From Schlegelella_A sp965246805 (GTDB lineage Bacteria; Pseudomonadota; Gammaproteobacteria; Burkholderiales; Burkholderiaceae_C), in NCBI GenBank assembly GCA_965246805.1, contig CBDFFO010000003.1, positions 620,001-684,000 on the forward strand: 64,000 bases of DNA, in the 5' to 3' direction. The first letter of the stretch is position 1. Every line of letters starts with the position of its first letter. The translations under genes and the position numbers were made by a program. Below are positions 16,556 through 24,965 of the stretch, piece by piece. The notes below the pieces were generated by a model. The model was not told where the DNA came from. It was given only the letters and a program-made list of their open reading frames with translations, and made no database searches.

Positions 16556-18744
16556 GGTCCGACTTTCCTTCTGGATGGTTTTCTGGATGAATTAGAGAGT
16601 GCCTTGCGCACCGTGGCCGCGATGTTGTCCGCCGTGAACCCGAAGTGCTTGAACAGCACCGGCGCCGGCGCCGATTCGCCGAACGTGTCGATACCGACGA
16701 CCGCGGCGCAGCCGTACTTCCACCAGCCATCGCTCACGCCCATCTCGACCGCGATGCGGGGAACGCCGCGTGGCAGCACGCGCTCCTTGTAAGCCATGCC
16801 CTGGCGGTCGAACACACTGGTCGACGGCATCGAGACCACGCGCACCGCGATGCCCCCGTGCTGGCGCTCGGCGAGCAGTTGCTGTGCGTGCAGCGCGAGC
16901 GTCACTTCGGAGCCGGTCGCGATGATCACGGCTTGCGCGCGCCGACGCAGGCCCACCTCGCTAGGCTCTGCGAGCACGTAGGCGCCCTTCGCGATCTCGT
17001 CGAGCGAGGCCTTCGGCGCATAAGGCAGGTTGTGGCGCGAGAGCAGCAGCGCGCTCGGCCGCGTCTTGCTCTCGATCGCGCAGGCCCACGCGATCGCGGT
17101 CTCGGCGGTGTCGCAGGGGCGCCAGACGTCGAGCCCGGGAATGAGCCGCAGCGACGCCGCGTGCTCGACCGACTGGTGCGTCGGCCCGTCTTCGCCGAGG
17201 CCGATCGAGTCGTGCGTGAAGACGTGGATCACGCGCGTCTCCATCAGCGCGGCCATGCGGATCGCGTTTCGGCTGTAGTCGCTGAAGGTGAGGAAGGTAC
17301 CGGCGTACGGAATCAGCCCGCCGTGCAGCGCGATGCCGTTCATGATCGCGGCCATGCCGAATTCGCGCACGCCGTAGTTGATGTGGCGGCCGGCCTTGCC
17401 CGTTCGATCACCCGTCGCGTCGAGCGCCACCGCGCCATCGGCAGTGAAGCGCAGCGGCGGCGTCGACGTGGTGTTGGTCAAGACCGAGCCGGTCAGGTCG
17501 GCACTGCCGCCGAGCAGTTCGGGCAAAACCTTCGTGAACGACTCGAGCGCCTGCTGGCTCGCCTTCCGACTCGCAAGCGTCTCGGCCTTCGCATGCGCCG
17601 CGACGGCCGCGTCGACAGCCGCTTGCGCCCAGCCCACCGGCAACTCGCCGCGCACGCGGCGCGTGTATTCGGCGGCGAGCGCGGGGTGCGCCTTCGCGTA
17701 CGACTGGAAGGACTGGTTCCACGCGTCTTCGGCCCGGCGGCCGCTCGACTCGGCGTTCCAGTGCGTGTACGCGTCTTCAGGAATCACGAACGGTTCATGA
17801 GGCCAGCCGAGCGCGGCACGCGTCAGCTTGATCTCTTCGGCACCGAGCGCTTCGCCATGCGCCTTCGCGGTGCCGGCGCGGTTCGGCGAACCTTTGCCGA
17901 TGGTCGTCTTGCAGCAGATCAGCGTTGGCTTGTCGGTGCTCGTTTTCGCCTCGGCGATCGCGGCACCGACCGCATCGGCATCGTGGCCGTCGACGTTCGC
18001 GATCACGCGCCAGCCGTACGATTCGAAGCGCTTCGGCGTGTCGTCGATGAACCACGGCGCGACCGGGCCGTCGATCGAGATGCCGTTGTCGTCGTAGAGC
18101 GCGATCAGCTTGTTCAGGTGCCAGGCGCCGGCGAGCGCGCTCGCTTCGTGGCTGATGCCTTCCATCAGGCAGCCGTCGCCGAAGAACACATAGGTGTGGT
18201 GGTCGACGACGCTGTGCTCCGGCCGATTGAACTCGGCCGCCAGCAGCTTCTCCGCGAGCGCCATGCCCACGGCGTTGGCCAGACCCTGGCCGAGCGGGCC
18301 GGTCGTGGTCTCGATGCCCGGCGTGATGTGCACTTCCGGATGGCCCGGGGTCTTGCTGTGCAGCTGCCGGAAATGGCGCAGCTCGGAGAGCGCGAGGTCG
18401 TAGCCCGTGAGGTGAAGCAGCGCGTACTGCAGCATCGACGCATGGCCGTTCGACAGCACGAAGCGGTCACGCCCCGGCCAGTGCGGGTTCGCCGGGTTGT
18501 GGCGGAGGTGGTGACCCCAGAGCGCGGTCGCCATGTCGGCCATGCCCATCGGCGCGCCGGGGTGGCCGGAATCGGCCTGCTGCACGGCGTCCATCGCGAG
18601 GGCTCGAATGGCGTTGGCCATCAGTGTGGAGCGCGCGGTTTTCGGCCCGGGCTTCGCGGCTGCCTGGCCCGGGACGGCAGCCGACGTGGCGCGTGCGCTG
18701 GGGTTCGGCAAAGTGTTCGAGTCGGTGTTCGTGGTCGCGGCCAT
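16552..18744 (-). CDS. tkt: transketolase
   Basis: A 730-residue thiamine-diphosphate enzyme of the pentose phosphate and Calvin pathways. Shown by DAVQQADSGHPGAPMG near the start, the ThDP/Mg motif GDGCLMEGISHEASALAGAW followed by LIALYDDN, and in the second half VREFGMAAIMNGIALHGG and THDSIGLGEDGPTHQSVEH. It carries about 37 extra Ala/Pro-rich residues before the usual start region (RSTLMANAIRALAMDAV), and an internal start at Met42 would restore normal length, so the N-terminus is uncertain. First gene of tkt-gap; 77 bases separate it from the divergent speH. Confidence 0.95.
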   Translation of the reverse strand: MAATTNTDSNTLPNPSARATSAAVPGQAAAKPGPKTARSTLMANAIRALAMDAVQQADSGHPGAPMGMADMATALWGHHLRHNPANPHWPGRDRFVLSNGHASMLQYALLHLTGYDLALSELRHFRQLHSKTPGHPEVHITPGIETTTGPLGQGLANAVGMALAEKLLAAEFNRPEHSVVDHHTYVFFGDGCLMEGISHEASALAGAWHLNKLIALYDDNGISIDGPVAPWFIDDTPKRFESYGWRVIANVDGHDADAVGAAIAEAKTSTDKPTLICCKTTIGKGSPNRAGTAKAHGEALGAEEIKLTRAALGWPHEPFVIPEDAYTHWNAESSGRRAEDAWNQSFQSYAKAHPALAAEYTRRVRGELPVGWAQAAVDAAVAAHAKAETLASRKASQQALESFTKVLPELLGGSADLTGSVLTNTTSTPPLRFTADGAVALDATGDRTGKAGRHINYGVREFGMAAIMNGIALHGGLIPYAGTFLTFSDYSRNAIRMAALMETRVIHVFTHDSIGLGEDGPTHQSVEHAASLRLIPGLDVWRPCDTAETAIAWACAIESKTRPSALLLSRHNLPYAPKASLDEIAKGAYVLAEPSEVGLRRRAQAVIIATGSEVTLALHAQQLLAERQHGGIAVRVVSMPSTSVFDRQGMAYKERVLPRGVPRIAVEMGVSDGWWKYGCAAVVGIDTFGESAPAPVLFKHFGFTADNIAATVRKALSNSSRKPSRRKVGP

Positions 18745-18821
18745 GCGGCTCCGGGGTCAGCGCGCCGAGGTGGCGCGCGAGGGCCGCATTTTAGGCGCGA
18801 GGGCCGTTCGATAATCGGCAA

Positions 18822-19250
18822 ATGCAAGGGCTGCATCTCATCGCCGATCTGCGCGGCTGCGCGGCGGGTCGGCCGTTGATGACCCAGCCCGAGGTGCTGC
18901 GGGCTTTGTGCCTGGCCGCGGTCGACGACGCCGGCCTGCACGCGGTCGGCGAGCTCTTCCATCGCTTCGCGCCGACGCTCCTGCACGGCTCGGGCGCGCC
19001 CGTCGGCATCACCGGCGTGGTGTTGCTCGCCGAGTCGCACCTGGCGGTGCACACGTGGCCGGAGATCGGCGCGGTGACGCTCGACGTCTACGTGTGCAAC
19101 CTCGGTATCGACAACACGGCACGCGCGCATGCGCTGTTCGATTCGCTGCTCGGCGCCTTCGCGCCCGCCAGCGTGGAGAGGCGCGACATCGTGCGTGGTT
19201 CGCTCGATCCGTGTCAGGCGGAATCATCGGCGCGGCAAGCCCACGCATGA
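18822..19250 (+). CDS. speH: S-adenosylmethionine decarboxylase proenzyme
   Basis: A 142-residue class 1B AdoMet decarboxylase, which supplies decarboxylated AdoMet for spermidine synthesis. The self-cleavage site is Glu71-Ser72 in LLAESHLAVHTWPE, where Ser72 becomes the pyruvoyl group. His77 and Cys92 (LDVYVCN) match the spacing of catalytic Ser63, His68 and Cys83 in the Thermotoga enzyme. The C-terminal 20 residues are rich in Ser/Ala/Gln and probably disordered. Its stop overlaps the murU start by four bases. A membrane spermidine synthase gene lies 12 kb away in this window and could use its product. Confidence 0.95.
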   Translation: MQGLHLIADLRGCAAGRPLMTQPEVLRALCLAAVDDAGLHAVGELFHRFAPTLLHGSGAPVGITGVVLLAESHLAVHTWPEIGAVTLDVYVCNLGIDNTARAHALFDSLLGAFAPASVERRDIVRGSLDPCQAESSARQAHA

Positions 19251-19999
19251 AGCCGCTGAAAGCGATGATCCTCGCGGCCGGACGCGGCGAACGCATGCGG
19301 CCGTTGACCGACACGACACCGAAGCCCTTGCTCGAGGTGCACGGCAAGCCGCTGATCGAATGGCACCTCGAGGCCTTGGCCGCGGGCGGCGTTCGCGAGG
19401 TCGTCGTCAACACCGCATGGCTCGAAGCGCAGATCGTCGAGCGCCTCGCCGATGCGTCGCGCTTCGGGCTCGACGCGATCACGTTCTCGCGGGAGGGTCG
19501 CGACCACGGCGGTGCGCTCGAGACCGCGGGCGGCATCGCGAAGGCGCTGCCGCTGCTCGGCGAGTGCTTCTGGCTCGTTTCGGCCGATGTGTACACGCCA
19601 GGCTTTCGGTTCGAAGCGGCAGATGCCGAACGCTTCGTCGCGAGCGGGCACCTGGCGCACCTCTGGCTCGTGGCCAACCCGCCGTTCCACCCGAAAGGCG
19701 ACTTCGGCCTCGGCTCGGATGGCTTCGGCCTCGCCGACACGGCCGGCCCGGACGGCCAACGCTGGACCTACGCGAACATCGCACTCTGTCGCGCTTCGCT
19801 GGTGAACGGCGTCGACGCGGGCACGCGGGCACCGCTGGGGCCGTGTCTGGTCGAAGGCCTGCGCCTGCGCCGCATCACGGCCGAGGTCTATCGCGGCGCC
19901 TGGGAGAACGTTGGCACGCCGGCGCAGTTGGCGGCGTTGAACGCAACAGCGCGGCCGGCGGCCGATCATGTTTGGATGAGCTTCGTCAGGACGCTCTGA
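19247..19999 (+). CDS. murU: sugar nucleotidyltransferase, probable MurNAc-1-P uridylyltransferase
   Basis: A 250-residue nucleotidyltransferase with the N-terminal signature LKAMILAAGRGERMRPLTDTTPKPLLEVHGKPLI, the Asp of the metal site in FWLVSADVYTP (near 109), and EVYRGAWENVGTPAQLAALN near the end, all typical of MurU. MurU makes UDP-MurNAc in the peptidoglycan recycling bypass found in pseudomonads and many betaproteobacteria. The amgK kinase usually adjacent is not seen here. Glucose-1-phosphate thymidylyl- or mannose-1-phosphate guanylyltransferases are related alternatives. The ATG overlaps the speH stop. Confidence 0.82.
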   Translation: MKPLKAMILAAGRGERMRPLTDTTPKPLLEVHGKPLIEWHLEALAAGGVREVVVNTAWLEAQIVERLADASRFGLDAITFSREGRDHGGALETAGGIAKALPLLGECFWLVSADVYTPGFRFEAADAERFVASGHLAHLWLVANPPFHPKGDFGLGSDGFGLADTAGPDGQRWTYANIALCRASLVNGVDAGTRAPLGPCLVEGLRLRRITAEVYRGAWENVGTPAQLAALNATARPAADHVWMSFVRTL

Positions 20000-20219
20000 T
20001 AGCCGACCAGGCCAACGCCGGTGTAGCGCAGCTCACGCCCGCCGGTCAGCACGACCTTGTCGCCGACAATCTTGCATCGGAAGTGACTGCGCGGGGTCTG
20101 ATGCCAGCGCGAAGCCGTTCGCCTGCAGCAGCAGAATCGACACGTCCACGGAGAGAAACTGGTGTTGCGTGTCCTGCCCTCCGATCGGATTGGGCCATGT
20201 ATGGGTCGCCCGCAGCGCC
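19966..20219 (-). pseudogene. 3' remnant of an unidentified gene
   Basis: Between the 3' ends of murU and the aldo/keto reductase, the minus strand has two pieces with strong third-position GC. The first, just after the reductase stop and in its frame, reads ALRATHTWPNPIGGQDTQHQ and continues VDVSILLLQANGFALA. The second, shifted by one base from about 20115, reads RWHQTPRSHFRCKIVGDKVV then RELRYTGVGLVGYQSVLTKL and ends at 19966 inside murU. Joined, they look like the C-terminus of one protein broken by a frameshift and cut off where the reductase begins. Family not recognised. Confidence 0.42.
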
Positions 20220-20221
20220 AG

Positions 20222-21202
20222 CTAGGGCGTGAGCGTTGCCGTCGCCTCGTCGATGTGGGAGAGCACTTGCGGCGTCAACTTCGCCATCACATCGACGGCG
20301 CCGAGATTCGATTGCAGCTGCGCCAGCGTCGACGCGCCGGTGATCACCGTCGAGACATGCGGGTTTTTCGCAACCCAAGCGATCGCGAGCTGGGCCGCCG
20401 AGCAGCCCAGGTCCGACGCGATCGCGCCGAGCTTGGCAACCGCCGCGTTCTTGGATGGATCGGTGAGGCTCGCCTTCAGATAACCCATGCTCTCGAGCGC
20501 ACCACGGCTGCCTTCCGGAATGCCGTTCTTGTACTTGCCCGTGAGCAGGCCGCTCGCGAGCGGACTCCAGGTGGTGAGGCCGAGGCCGATGTCGGCGTAG
20601 AGCCGCGCGTATTCCGTTTCGACCCTCGCGCGATGGAAGAGGTTGTATTGCGGCTGTTCCATCACCGGCTTGTGCAGGTGATGGCGCTCGGCGATCTCCC
20701 AGGCCGCGCGAATGTCGTCGGCAGGCCATTCGCTCGTGCCCCAGTACAAGGCCTTGCCGCGGCTGATCATGTCGCTCATCGCCCACACGGTCTCTTCGAT
20801 CGGCGTCGCCGGGTCGGGTCGATGGCAATACACCAGGTCGACGAAGTCGAGCTGCAGGCGCCGCAGTGAACCGTCGATCGCCTGCATCAGGTACTTGCGG
20901 TTCAGCGTGTTCTTGCGGTTGACGGGGCTGCCCTCGCGCGCCAGGCCCCAATAGAACTTGGTCGAGACCACGTAGTCGAGGCGCGGCCACTTCAACGCCT
21001 TGAACGCTTCGCCCATCACCACTTCGCTCTCGCCTTGCGCATAGACCTCGGCGTTGTCGAAGAAGTTGACGCCCGCGTCCTTGGCCGCCGCGAGCATCTC
21101 GGTCGCGGCCCGGGTGTCGACCTGGTTCTTGTAAGTGACCCATGAACCGAGCGATAGCTGGCTCAGTTGCAGGCCGCTCGGGCCGAGGCGTCGGTATTCC
21201 AT
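20222..21202 (-). CDS. aldo/keto reductase (voltage-gated K+ channel beta-subunit-like)
   Basis: A 326-residue NADPH-dependent oxidoreductase of the aldo/keto reductase superfamily. It begins MEYRRLGPSGLQLSQLSLGSW. The catalytic tetrad is visible: Asp and Tyr in FFDNAEVYAQGESE, Lys in VVSTKFYWG, His in LVYCHRPDP. TTWSPLASGLLTGKYKNG and STVITGASTLAQLQSNLGAV form the cofactor-binding end. This pattern matches the KCNAB/YghZ branch. The ATG at 21202 is at the family start; a reading to 21283 adds 27 unrelated residues. Physiological substrate unknown. Confidence 0.92.
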   Translation of the reverse strand: MEYRRLGPSGLQLSQLSLGSWVTYKNQVDTRAATEMLAAAKDAGVNFFDNAEVYAQGESEVVMGEAFKALKWPRLDYVVSTKFYWGLAREGSPVNRKNTLNRKYLMQAIDGSLRRLQLDFVDLVYCHRPDPATPIEETVWAMSDMISRGKALYWGTSEWPADDIRAAWEIAERHHLHKPVMEQPQYNLFHRARVETEYARLYADIGLGLTTWSPLASGLLTGKYKNGIPEGSRGALESMGYLKASLTDPSKNAAVAKLGAIASDLGCSAAQLAIAWVAKNPHVSTVITGASTLAQLQSNLGAVDVMAKLTPQVLSHIDEATATLTP

Positions 21203-21296
21203 TCGTGACTTTCGTGAATGTCGTGCGGGAAGAACCCAGGTCGGCCACGTTATCAGCGTTCGCCGACTCGGGTCATTCGGCACGCCACCCCCGTCG

Positions 21297-21545
21297 TCAC
21301 CCCTTTGGCTTGCCGAGCTCGCGCCAACTTTTCTGGCCGACCGTCACGCCGTGTTTCTTCGCGGCGGCCTTGATGCGTTTCCATGCCGCATCGCGTTCAG
21401 CGTCGGTCACGTCTTTCACCTGATCGAAACGCGCGATCGCGTTGCGCACGTGGCTGGCGTTTTCGAGCGGTTCCTTGCGCTCGGCCGGGAACGCGAATTC
21501 ACCTTTCGGAATCGCGTTCCGCTTCGCGGCATCGAGGGTGGCCAT
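21297..21545 (-). CDS. small conserved hypothetical protein (DUF6582-like)
   Basis: An 82-residue soluble, highly charged protein: MATLDAAKRNAIPKGEFAFP, then HVRNAIARFDQVKDVTDAER and WKRIKAAAKKHGV. The pattern of an Ala/Arg/Asn start, an AFPxxRK block and an HVRNAIARFxQV helix matches a small family often called DUF6582, whose function is unknown. AAAGGA lies about seven bases before the ATG at 21545; a second ATG two codons upstream sits too close to it. It is 94 bases downstream of the aldo/keto reductase start on the same strand. Confidence 0.7.
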   Translation of the reverse strand: MATLDAAKRNAIPKGEFAFPAERKEPLENASHVRNAIARFDQVKDVTDAERDAAWKRIKAAAKKHGVTVGQKSWRELGKPKG

Positions 21546-21666
21546 GGTCATGTCCTTTCGATGAGTGGCGCAGGGCGCGCCGCGCTGCTGGAGCAATCGA
21601 CGTGCCTTCGCGGTGCGCGCCAGGGCTCCCCGGAGCGGCACGCTCGAAGGCTAAAGTCGGCGGCCC

Positions 21667-22863
21667 ATGCCGACCTTCTACATCTACGCCTTCTGCGCCT
21701 TCGCCAGCGGCTTCGCGCTCCGCATCATCGACCCGATCGTCCTTCCGGTCGCCCACTTCTTCGCCATCGGACCGGCCTCGGCCGCGATGCTGAACACCGC
21801 CTACGCATTGCCTTACGCGATCGCGCAACCGTTCCTCGGCCCGCTCGGCGACCGCTTCGGCAACGCCCGCTGCATCCGCGTCTGCATCGCCGCGCTCGCC
21901 CTCACGCTGGCCGGCGGTTCTTTGGCGACGAGCTTCGAGTGGCTGCTGGTCTCGCGCGTGTTCGCGGGCATCGTCGCGGGCGGCTTGATCCCGATCGTGC
22001 TCGCGAGCCTCGGCGACGATCACGCGATGAGCGAACGCCAGGTGATGATCGGCCGCATGCTGTTCGCGATCATCGCCGGGCAGATGCTCGGCTCGGTCAT
22101 CTCGGGCTTCGCCAATGTCGCGTACGGCTGGCGCAGCCCGTTGGTGGTGGCCGCGCTGGTCGGTGCACTGGCCGCGGTCGTCGCGTGGGTCCTGCTCAAG
22201 CCCGCGCCGCTCGTGGTCGCCACCGATTCAAACGGCCAGCCGCTGCGCGCGCCGACCTTCCGCGGGCTCTATGGCCGCGTGTTCCTGAATCCGAAAGCAC
22301 CATGGCTCTACGCGAGCGTGCTGATCGAGGGCGCGCTCTTCTATGGGCTTTTTCCATTTGTCGGCGGCTTGCTGCTCGATCGCGCCGGCGGCGAACTGCC
22401 GACCCTCTCGACCAAGACCGGCCTCGTGCTCGGCGCGTTCGCCATCGGCGGCCTCGCGTACGCGCTCTCGGTGCGGCACTTCATCCGCTGGTTCGGGGTG
22501 CGCCGCATGTGCCTGGTCGGCTCGACCACCGCGGCGTGCGCGTTCGCGTCGATGGCCTGGCTTCCGACATGGTGGCTCGATGCCGCGGCCATGCTCGTCT
22601 GCGGCCTGTCGTTCTACATGCTGCACAACTCGATGCAGACCGAAGCGACCGAACTCGCGCCGTCCGCGCGCGGCTCCGCGGTCGCGCTGTTCGCGTGCGG
22701 CTTCTTCGCGGGCCAGGGCATCGGGCCGCTGGTGATGGCGCCGCTGGTGCATCAGGTCGGCTTCACGGTGGCGCTGGTGGCGACCGCGATCGGCCTGCTG
22801 CTGCTCGGCCAGATCGTGGTGCGACAGGTCATCGACCGGCACGTGCCGGTCGTGGTGGCGTGA
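21667..22863 (+). CDS. MFS transporter
   Basis: A 398-residue major facilitator with 12 predicted membrane helices. The N-terminal half has the loop 2-3 signature as PLGDRFGNARCIRVC, after AYALPYAIAQPFLG. GRMLFAIIAGQMLGSVISG resembles helix 5 of drug efflux pumps. The C-terminal half includes LLLDRAGGELPTLSTKTGLV. Substrate unknown; it resembles DHA-type exporters. It ends 57 bases before the ketosynthase gene on the same strand, so it could export or simply be cotranscribed with that block. Confidence 0.88.
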   Translation: MPTFYIYAFCAFASGFALRIIDPIVLPVAHFFAIGPASAAMLNTAYALPYAIAQPFLGPLGDRFGNARCIRVCIAALALTLAGGSLATSFEWLLVSRVFAGIVAGGLIPIVLASLGDDHAMSERQVMIGRMLFAIIAGQMLGSVISGFANVAYGWRSPLVVAALVGALAAVVAWVLLKPAPLVVATDSNGQPLRAPTFRGLYGRVFLNPKAPWLYASVLIEGALFYGLFPFVGGLLLDRAGGELPTLSTKTGLVLGAFAIGGLAYALSVRHFIRWFGVRRMCLVGSTTAACAFASMAWLPTWWLDAAAMLVCGLSFYMLHNSMQTEATELAPSARGSAVALFACGFFAGQGIGPLVMAPLVHQVGFTVALVATAIGLLLLGQIVVRQVIDRHVPVVVA

Positions 22864-22920
22864 ACCGGGCTGAAGGCGGCTTTTCTATACTGCGACGCCT
22901 TTCGCCCCGCACCCTTCCAC

Positions 22921-24117
22921 ATGGCCTCGCCTGTCCCCATCGCGCCGGTTCGCATCAGCGCCTTCACCGCGACCACCGCGGTCGGTGTCGGCCGCGCGCC
23001 GCTGCACCGGGCCTTCGCGATGCAGACGAGCGGCTTGCGGCCGAACGATTTCAGCCATCGACCGCTGGCCACCTGGATCGGTCGCGTCGACGGCCTCGAA
23101 TCGCGTGCGTTGCCGAAGGCGCTGCACGCCTGGGAGTGCCGCAACAACCGCCTGGCGTGGCTCGGTCTCGAAGCCGATGGCTTCATCGACGCGGCTCACG
23201 CGGCGCGCGAGCGCCACGGCGCGGCACGCGTCGCGCTGGTGCTCGGCACCTCGACCTCGAGCATCGGCGAAACCGAAGCCGCGTACCGACAGCTCGACGC
23301 CGAGGGTCTCTTCCCCGAATCGATGCGCCAGCCGCTCGTGCACACGCCGCACTCGCTCGCGAGCTTCGTGCACGAGGCGCTCGCGCTGGAAGGCCCGTGC
23401 GTGACCGTGTCGACGGCGTGTTCATCGAGTGCCAAGGTGTTCGCGACGGCCGAGCGCCTGTTGCGGCTCGGGCTGGTCGATGCGGCCATCGTCGGCGGCG
23501 TCGACACGCTGTGCGGCAGCGTGCTGTTCGGCTTCAACTCGCTGCAACTGGTGTCGAGTCGGCCGTGCCGACCTTTCGACGCGGCGCGAGACGGCATCAG
23601 CATCGGCGAGGCCGCCGGCTTCGCGCTGCTCGAACGCGGCCACGGTGCCTTCGAGTTGCTCGGCCACGGTGAATCGAGCGATGCGCATCACATGTCGACG
23701 CCGCACCCCGAAGGCCTCGGCGCCGAACGCGCACTCGACGACGCGCTCGCGCGCGCCGGCATCGGGATCGGCGCCATCGATTACCTGAACCTGCACGGCA
23801 CCGCGAGCGTGAAGAACGACGAGGTCGAGGCCGCGCTGGTGGCGCGCCGCTTCGACGCGCGCACGCAGGCGAGCTCGACCAAGGGCTTCGTCGGCCACAC
23901 GCTCGGCGCGGCCGGCATCGTCGAAGCGGTCGCGTGCCTGCTCGCGATCGAACACGGCCTGATGCCCGGCACCGTGAACACCGAAACGCTCGACCCGCTC
24001 TGCGGCCCGCAAGTGCGCCTGCAACCCGCACGTGGTGACGTGCGCATCGCGGCGAGCAACTCGTTCGGGTTCGGCGGCAACAACGGTGTGCTGATCGTGG
24101 GCCGCGGCGATGGGTGA
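22921..24117 (+). CDS. beta-ketoacyl-ACP synthase (FabF-like, aryl-polyene type)
   Basis: A 398-residue ketosynthase. The catalytic triad is complete: Cys167 in VSTACSSSAK, His292 in NLHGTASVKND, His326 in KGFVGHTLGAAG; the ending ASNSFGFGGNNGVLIVG is standard. FabF enzymes condense malonyl-ACP with an acyl chain. The sequence resembles the ketosynthases of aryl polyene and dialkylresorcinol clusters more than the housekeeping FabF, and the gene is followed directly by a chain-length-factor-like gene, the usual partner. No acyl-carrier protein, dehydratase or ketoreductase gene is in this window. Confidence 0.88.
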   Translation: MASPVPIAPVRISAFTATTAVGVGRAPLHRAFAMQTSGLRPNDFSHRPLATWIGRVDGLESRALPKALHAWECRNNRLAWLGLEADGFIDAAHAARERHGAARVALVLGTSTSSIGETEAAYRQLDAEGLFPESMRQPLVHTPHSLASFVHEALALEGPCVTVSTACSSSAKVFATAERLLRLGLVDAAIVGGVDTLCGSVLFGFNSLQLVSSRPCRPFDAARDGISIGEAAGFALLERGHGAFELLGHGESSDAHHMSTPHPEGLGAERALDDALARAGIGIGAIDYLNLHGTASVKNDEVEAALVARRFDARTQASSTKGFVGHTLGAAGIVEAVACLLAIEHGLMPGTVNTETLDPLCGPQVRLQPARGDVRIAASNSFGFGGNNGVLIVGRGDG

Positions 24118-24952
24118 GCCGCTGTCGCCCGAATTGCCCGTGGCCTTGCCCGTGAGTCACACGCTCTACATCGACGGCATCGCACTCTGGGCGCCGACCC
24201 TGCCGGGCTGGGATCGCGCCCGCGCCGCCTTTCGCGGCGAAGGCGCGTTGACCGATCCGCCCGCCAAGCGGCCCGCACCCGAACTGCTGCCAGCCAACGA
24301 ACGCCGGCGCGCACCCGACACGGTCTCTCTGGCGCTCGAGGTGGCCTCGGCCGCGGTGCGTGCGTCGGGCCATGCGGCCGATGCGTTGCCGGCGATCTTC
24401 GTCTCGGCGCATGGCGACCTGGCCGTCAACGACGCGGTGTGCACCACGCTCGCGGCCGACCCGAACCTGATCTCGCCGACGCGCTTCCACAACTCGGTGC
24501 ACAACGCCGCCGCGGGCTACTGGACCATCGCGACCGGCTGCATGCAGGCGAGCAGCGCGCTCACCGCACACGAATCAAGCTTCGCCGCCGGCCTGCTCGA
24601 GGCAGGCGCGCAGAGCGCAGCCGACCGATGCGCGGTGTTGCTGGTCGGGTTCGACGTGACCGCGGTCGGCGCGTTGCGCTCGACGGTGCGGAGCGAGGGC
24701 CTGCTCGCGGTCGGGCTCGTGCTCGCGCCGGCGCGCGGCCCGAACAGCATCGCGTCGCTCGAATGGTCGCTGCAGAGCGGCGCCCGTTCACCGGTGCCGT
24801 TGCGATCGAGCGCCGCGCGATCGCTCGCCGGCAATGCGATGGCCGATGCGTTGCCGCTGTTCGAATCGATCGCGTCGCAACGCCACGAGCCGATCGCGAT
24901 GCCGCTCTCGGCCAGGCTCTCGCTGCGCGTGGCATTGAGCTTCTTCGCATGA
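24110..24952 (+). CDS. ketosynthase-like protein, chain-length-factor type
   Basis: A 280-residue protein matching the short N-terminal ketosynthase domain (Ketoacyl-synt_2) seen beside ketosynthases in aryl polyene-type clusters. It has the hallmark SPTRFHNSVHNAAAGYWTIATGC-type region near residues 123-145, while the active-site cysteine context of a full ketosynthase (TACSS) is absent. Such proteins are thought to pair with the active ketosynthase and set chain length. Start overlaps the preceding stop by eight bases; the next gene begins 13 bases after its stop. Confidence 0.82.
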   Translation: MGEPLSPELPVALPVSHTLYIDGIALWAPTLPGWDRARAAFRGEGALTDPPAKRPAPELLPANERRRAPDTVSLALEVASAAVRASGHAADALPAIFVSAHGDLAVNDAVCTTLAADPNLISPTRFHNSVHNAAAGYWTIATGCMQASSALTAHESSFAAGLLEAGAQSAADRCAVLLVGFDVTAVGALRSTVRSEGLLAVGLVLAPARGPNSIASLEWSLQSGARSPVPLRSSAARSLAGNAMADALPLFESIASQRHEPIAMPLSARLSLRVALSFFA

Positions 24953-24965
24953 TCGTCGACGTCCG

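Noticed and set aside
16645..18879. Long plus-strand open frame opposite tkt, about 740 codons
   Set aside because: Antisense to a complete transketolase with all motifs; the product is low-complexity Arg/Ala/Val and matches the mirror pattern of GC-rich codons.
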